Source: Actinomycetes bacterium (GTDB lineage Bacteria; Actinomycetota; Acidimicrobiia; Acidimicrobiales; Palsa-688). Taken from it: DNA of 11,337 bases. Of the stretch, positions 9,283-11,337 are shown piece by piece. The translations under genes were made by a program, and so were the position numbers. Numbering within the stretch: position 1 is the stretch's first letter; each line of letters opens with the position of its first letter. The notes below the pieces were generated by a model. The model did not search any database. It saw only the letters and a list, made by a program, of their open reading frames with translations, and was not told where the DNA came from. The DNA lies in assembly GCA_021798075.1 (NCBI GenBank), contig JAJZYO010000039.1:1-11337 (forward strand), given 5' to 3'.

Positions 9283-9322
9283 GCACCCTTGCTATAGCTC
9301 ACGTCACCCCCTGGCACCCTTG
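9283..9322 (-). repeat. Pair of 9-bp direct repeats in the operon leader
   Basis: CAAGGGTGC (minus strand) occurs at 9322-9314 and again at 9291-9283, 31 bp apart, about three helical turns. Each copy is followed by a G-rich stretch (CAGGGGG and TGGGG). Both lie between the operator-like repeat and the nested hairpin. The even helical phasing would suit a dimeric DNA-binding protein, but no regulator can be named. Confidence 0.5.
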
Positions 9323-9324
9323 TT

Positions 9325-9338
9325 CTGAACCGGTTAAG
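9325..9338. promoter_or_regulatory. Putative LacI-family operator at the transporter promoter
   Basis: CTGAACCGGTTAAG is a 14-bp palindrome with one mismatched pair and the central CG typical of LacI-family operators. It lies roughly 10-23 nt downstream of the predicted transcription start of the binding-protein operon, a classical repressor position. A LacI-family gene lies just upstream (9591-10688). The assignment rests on palindrome form and position. Confidence 0.6.
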
Positions 9339-9341
9339 GCC

Positions 9342-9351
9342 GAACGTGTTC
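9342..9351. promoter_or_regulatory. Second operator-like inverted repeat over the predicted transcription start
   Basis: GAACGTGTTC has 4-bp arms GAAC/GTTC around a central GT, centred 15 bp from the centre of the CTGAACCGGTTAAG repeat. The shared GAAC/GTTC half-sites suggest the same protein could bind both. It would cover the start of transcription if the promoter at 9354-9382 is right. Short arms make chance occurrence possible. Confidence 0.35.
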
Positions 9352-9353
9352 TA

Positions 9354-9382
9354 ACGATAAGCTCACGGTAGGGTTTGCGCAA
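9354..9382 (-). promoter_or_regulatory. Predicted promoter of the transporter operon
   Basis: On the minus strand TTGCGC (9382-9377) and TATCGT (9359-9354) are separated by exactly 17 bp, as for a housekeeping-sigma promoter; TATCGT fits TANNNT. Transcription would begin near 9347, giving a 5' leader of about 210 nt. The -35 half is within the perfect palindrome TTGCGCAA (9375-9382). The promoter lies after the lacI terminator and before both operator-like repeats, which is consistent, but only the TTG of the -35 matches consensus. Confidence 0.45.
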
Positions 9383-9405
9383 GTCGTTCTCGATGCTTCC
9401 TCCCG

Positions 9406-9439
9406 AAAACGGGCCCAAGGTCCCGCTCCCTGGGGCCCG
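9406..9439 (-). terminator. Intrinsic terminator of the lacI-family gene
   Basis: On the minus strand CGGGCCC (9439-9433) pairs with GGGCCCG (9416-9410). An inner 3-bp stem (AGG/CCT) lies beyond one mismatch, with an 8-nt loop, and TTTT follows (9409-9406). It is about 150 bp after the lacI stop and just before the transporter promoter, separating the two transcription units. The 3' untranslated stretch 9440-9590 shows nothing else except a perfect GCCTGCAGGC palindrome at 9505-9514. Confidence 0.75.
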
Positions 9440-9590
9440 AGGCCCCGAGTTCGGTAGGGCCAAGAGCCTCTGGCCAGCCTGGACGCGGTGCCGGGCCGTG
9501 AGGTGCCTGCAGGCTGGTGCGGCGGGTTACCGGCGTGCCCAGGTGGGCTAGCTCGGCTGGTGAAGGCGCAGGGGAGCGAAGTCGCGGCGC

Positions 9591-10688
9591 TCAGTGGGGC
9601 GCAGGGGCCGTGCTCGCCCGGACGACGAGGGCCGGCTCTCCAGGCTCCGTCGCGACCGCCGCGAAGTCGTCTACCCTCCGGTGCCCCGCCGCTTCGTCTA
9701 TGAGCTTGACCAGGGCGCGCGCCGCGGTGGCCCCGAACGCCTCGACGTCCCAGGAGGAAGCCGTGAGCGAGGGGCGCACGACCTCGCAGAGGGTCGAGTC
9801 CTCCAATGAGGCGATCGAAAGCCCCTCGGGGACAGCCACGCCTGCCTCCTGGACGACGCCCAAGCCGGCCACCGCCATGATGTCGTTGTCGTAGACGATC
9901 GCGGTCGGGACGGGCGAACGCTCGAGCAGCTTCTTCGTCGCCGCAGCGGCAGCTTGGGTCGTGTAGTCCGTCGAGAGGGCCGTCCCCGTGGCACCCGCCC
10001 TGGCCAGAGCTTCCCGGAAGGCCCGGGTGCGGCCCTGGGTGTGGGCAAAGGCGGCGAGCCCCGCCACCCGGTCGATACGCCGGTGGCCGAGGCTCACCAG
10101 GTGGTCCACGATCTGACGGACCCTCTGGGCGTCGTGGCCCGGGAAGTACGGCAGCTTCCCGGTCGGCCCGGGACCGCCCACGATCACCGCGGGCAGGCCG
10201 AGTTGCTCCACCACCGGCACCCTCGGGTCGACGACCCGGAGGTCGACCAGGATGACGCCGTCTACACGCCGTTCTGCCCACCATCGGCGCAGGGCGCGCG
10301 TCTCGGCCTCGACGTCGTCCACCATCTGCAGCATGAGCGCTATCTGGCGGGTGGACAGCTCGGCTTCGATGCCCGAGATCAGCTTGGGGAAGAACGGGTC
10401 GTACGCGAGGAGGTGCGCCGGCCTCGCGAGCGCCAGTCCGCACGCGCCCGCTCTGGCCGCCGACAAGGCGCGAGCTGCCCGGTTGGGCCTCCAGCCGACT
10501 TCTTCCGCGATCGCCAGGATGCGCTGGCGGGTGGGCTCCGAAAGGCCCGGGTTGCCGTTCAGGGCATAGGAGACCGACCCTTTCGACACCCCGGCCCGCT
10601 CCGCTATGTCTGCGATGGTGGGCCGGCGTGGGCCTGGCCCTGGCCTGCGTGGCACGGCCTTTTTCTCTCCTGGTCGGGTGGCCGTCAT
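9591..10688 (-). CDS. LacI-family transcriptional regulator
   Basis: DNA-binding regulator, normally a dimer or tetramer that releases its operator, or binds it, on meeting a small effector, usually a sugar or nucleoside. Numbering from ATG 10688: a basic tail at 13-23, helix-turn-helix at 24-45 (TIADIAERAGVSKGSVSYAL), then the hinge region at about 67-80 (RPNRAARALSAARA). The periplasmic-binding-like effector domain fills the rest, with the family patterns DGVILVDLR, VSLGHRRIDRVAG, TAIVYDNDIMAVAGLGVV and SIASLEDS. The 365 aa are slightly above the usual 330-345. The frame extends to TTG 10715 (374 aa), but neither start has a Shine-Dalgarno; ATG 10688 leaves the usual short lead before the helix-turn-helix. 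It lies upstream of the transporter operon on the same strand, separated from it by a terminator, and diverges from the peptidase gene, so both are candidate targets. Confidence 0.96.
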   Translation of the reverse strand: MTATRPGEKKAVPRRPGPGPRRPTIADIAERAGVSKGSVSYALNGNPGLSEPTRQRILAIAEEVGWRPNRAARALSAARAGACGLALARPAHLLAYDPFFPKLISGIEAELSTRQIALMLQMVDDVEAETRALRRWWAERRVDGVILVDLRVVDPRVPVVEQLGLPAVIVGGPGPTGKLPYFPGHDAQRVRQIVDHLVSLGHRRIDRVAGLAAFAHTQGRTRAFREALARAGATGTALSTDYTTQAAAAATKKLLERSPVPTAIVYDNDIMAVAGLGVVQEAGVAVPEGLSIASLEDSTLCEVVRPSLTASSWDVEAFGATAARALVKLIDEAAGHRRVDDFAAVATEPGEPALVVRASTAPAPH

Positions 10689-10720
10689 GATACAGACCAA
10701 GAAACACCGGCTCAAATCGC

Positions 10721-10752
10721 TAATGTTCGGGCCACACCGAGCCGATAAAGGA
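10721..10752 (+). promoter_or_regulatory. Possible -10 element and ribosome binding site of the G1 peptidase gene
   Basis: TAATGT (10721-10726) fits TANNNT, though no -35 is recognisable at 16-19 bp. AAAGGA (10747-10752) is the only Shine-Dalgarno-like sequence before ATG 10766, with a rather long 13-nt spacing. Both lie in the 77-bp gap shared with the divergent lacI gene, so control of the two genes may overlap. Confidence 0.35.
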
Positions 10753-10765
10753 CGAAGACCTCGTC

Positions 10766-11337
10766 ATGGGCTGTCTCGCACCTGCCAAGCGCCCTGCCCG
10801 GGGGCGGCGCGCCCCCACGTTGCTGACCGGTACAGCAGCACTGCTCTGCGCCGCCTGGACCTTCCCCGCGTCCAGCGCGCCAGGACATGCGCCGGCTCCC
10901 GCCGTCTCGCCCGGGGGCGTCCGCGACGGCGTCACAGCGGGCACCGTGGCGCTCGGCCCGGGGCAGGTACCGGCCAGCGAGGAGTCGAGCAACTGGTCGG
11001 GCTACGAAGACACTGGCGGAGGGGCTGTCTTCACCCAGGTGTCGGCCAGCTGGACCGTGCCCACCCTCGAGCAAGGCATCACGGGTTCCTCGAGCACCTG
11101 GGTCGGCATCGACGGCACCACCACTCCGGATCTCATCCAGGCAGGCACGGAGCAGGACTGGACCGTCTCGGGGCCGCTCTACTACGCGTGGTACGAACTG
11201 CTGCCCGGCACCGCCGTCGACTTGGGGCCGGTAAAGCCCGGCGACCGCGTTTCTGCCAACATCGAACAGACCGCCACCGGGAAGTGGACCATCTCGATCA
11301 CGGACTCGACCAGCGGTTCTTCCTGGACCGAGCAGGT
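10766..11337 (+). CDS. Secreted glutamic peptidase, G1 (eqolisin / peptidase A4) family, 3'-truncated
   Basis: Acid endopeptidase of the family typified by scytalidoglutamic peptidase, which uses a Gln/Glu pair at low pH. The frame runs off the window end with 190 codons visible. ATG 10766 is the only good start (in-frame TAA at 10721). Residues 1-38 form a signal peptide: basic n-region (AKRPARGRR), hydrophobic core (TLLTGTAALLCAAW) and a small-residue end. A stretch of about 35 residues, possibly a propeptide, leads to the mature domain. Family motifs are in order: SNWSGY 75-80, VSASWTVP, WVGIDG 112-117, LIQAGTEQ with the expected catalytic Gln125, and YYAWYELLPG. The catalytic Glu, expected in a later A-E-[WF]-I-x-E pattern, would lie beyond the edge, so activity cannot be judged. 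It diverges from the LacI-family gene. Fungi are the classical source, but bacterial members, often in acidophiles, are known. Confidence 0.92.
   Translation, partial: MGCLAPAKRPARGRRAPTLLTGTAALLCAAWTFPASSAPGHAPAPAVSPGGVRDGVTAGTVALGPGQVPASEESSNWSGYEDTGGGAVFTQVSASWTVPTLEQGITGSSSTWVGIDGTTTPDLIQAGTEQDWTVSGPLYYAWYELLPGTAVDLGPVKPGDRVSANIEQTATGKWTISITDSTSGSSWTEQ

Noticed and set aside
9292..9297. TATAGC on the minus strand as a -10 element closer to the binding-protein gene
   Set aside because: No -35-like hexamer at 16-18 bp upstream, and it lacks the final T of TANNNT; the promoter at 9354-9382 fits better.
9132..9317. A 61-codon minus-strand frame upstream of the binding protein, ending in an ATGA overlap with its start
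   Set aside because: No Shine-Dalgarno, third positions rich in A near the end, and it runs through the leader hairpin; the overlap is most likely chance.
9591..10715. TTG 10715 as start of the LacI-family gene
   Set aside because: The added nine residues (MSRCFLVCI) are not typical of the family N-terminus and TTG has no Shine-Dalgarno; ATG 10688 is preferred, though not proven.
10708..10744. CGGCTC/GAGCCG inverted repeat in the lacI-peptidase gap as a terminator or operator
   Set aside because: Arms of only 6 bp separated by 25 bp, no T-tract and no further symmetry; such pairs are expected by chance in GC-rich DNA.

Overview
The window is a GC-rich chromosomal segment with strong G/C preference at codon third positions and GTG starts beside ATG. 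It looks actinobacterial. The bacterial glutamic (G1) peptidase at the right edge and a substrate-binding protein unusually poor in Glu suggest an acidophile, possibly an Acidimicrobiia-like lineage. That placement is an inference; no marker gene for taxonomy is complete here.

Layout from left to right. Bases 2-2032 (+) hold the 3' nine-tenths or more of uvrB, the nucleotide excision repair helicase; its first codons lie outside the window. Next comes an unrecognised secreted protein (2120-2899, +), possibly expressed from a leaderless transcript. A convergent intergenic gap (2900-3107) carries a large imperfect hairpin. Bases 3108-9135 are one minus-strand operon for an Opp/Dpp-family ABC importer, in transcription order: substrate-binding protein (9135-7411), intercistronic hairpin, OppB-type permease, OppC-type permease, OppD-type ATPase, OppF-type ATPase. 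The last four genes are chained by 4-nt ATGA/ATGA/GTGA overlaps. Upstream of the operon is a rich control region (9136-9439): a predicted promoter, two operator-like inverted repeats at and just after the predicted start of transcription, a pair of direct repeats, and a long leader able to fold into a nested hairpin. A LacI-family regulator (10688-9591, -) follows, ending in a clear intrinsic terminator that insulates it from the transporter operon. Diverging from lacI across a 77-bp gap is a secreted G1-family (eqolisin) peptidase (10766 to the window end, +), cut off before its catalytic Glu.

How the parts may work together: the importer probably takes up an oligomer, either peptides or oligosaccharides. 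The LacI regulator and the N-terminal pattern of the binding protein favour oligosaccharides; the neighbouring acid peptidase favours peptides. The LacI protein is the obvious candidate to bind the operator-like repeats at the operon promoter and to link importer expression to an effector. No RNA gene, CRISPR array or mobile element was seen. The most interesting material is the 9136-9439 control region and the unusual features of the transporter (non-lipoprotein binding protein, second ATPase without the Fe-S cysteines), rather than a wholly new gene system.
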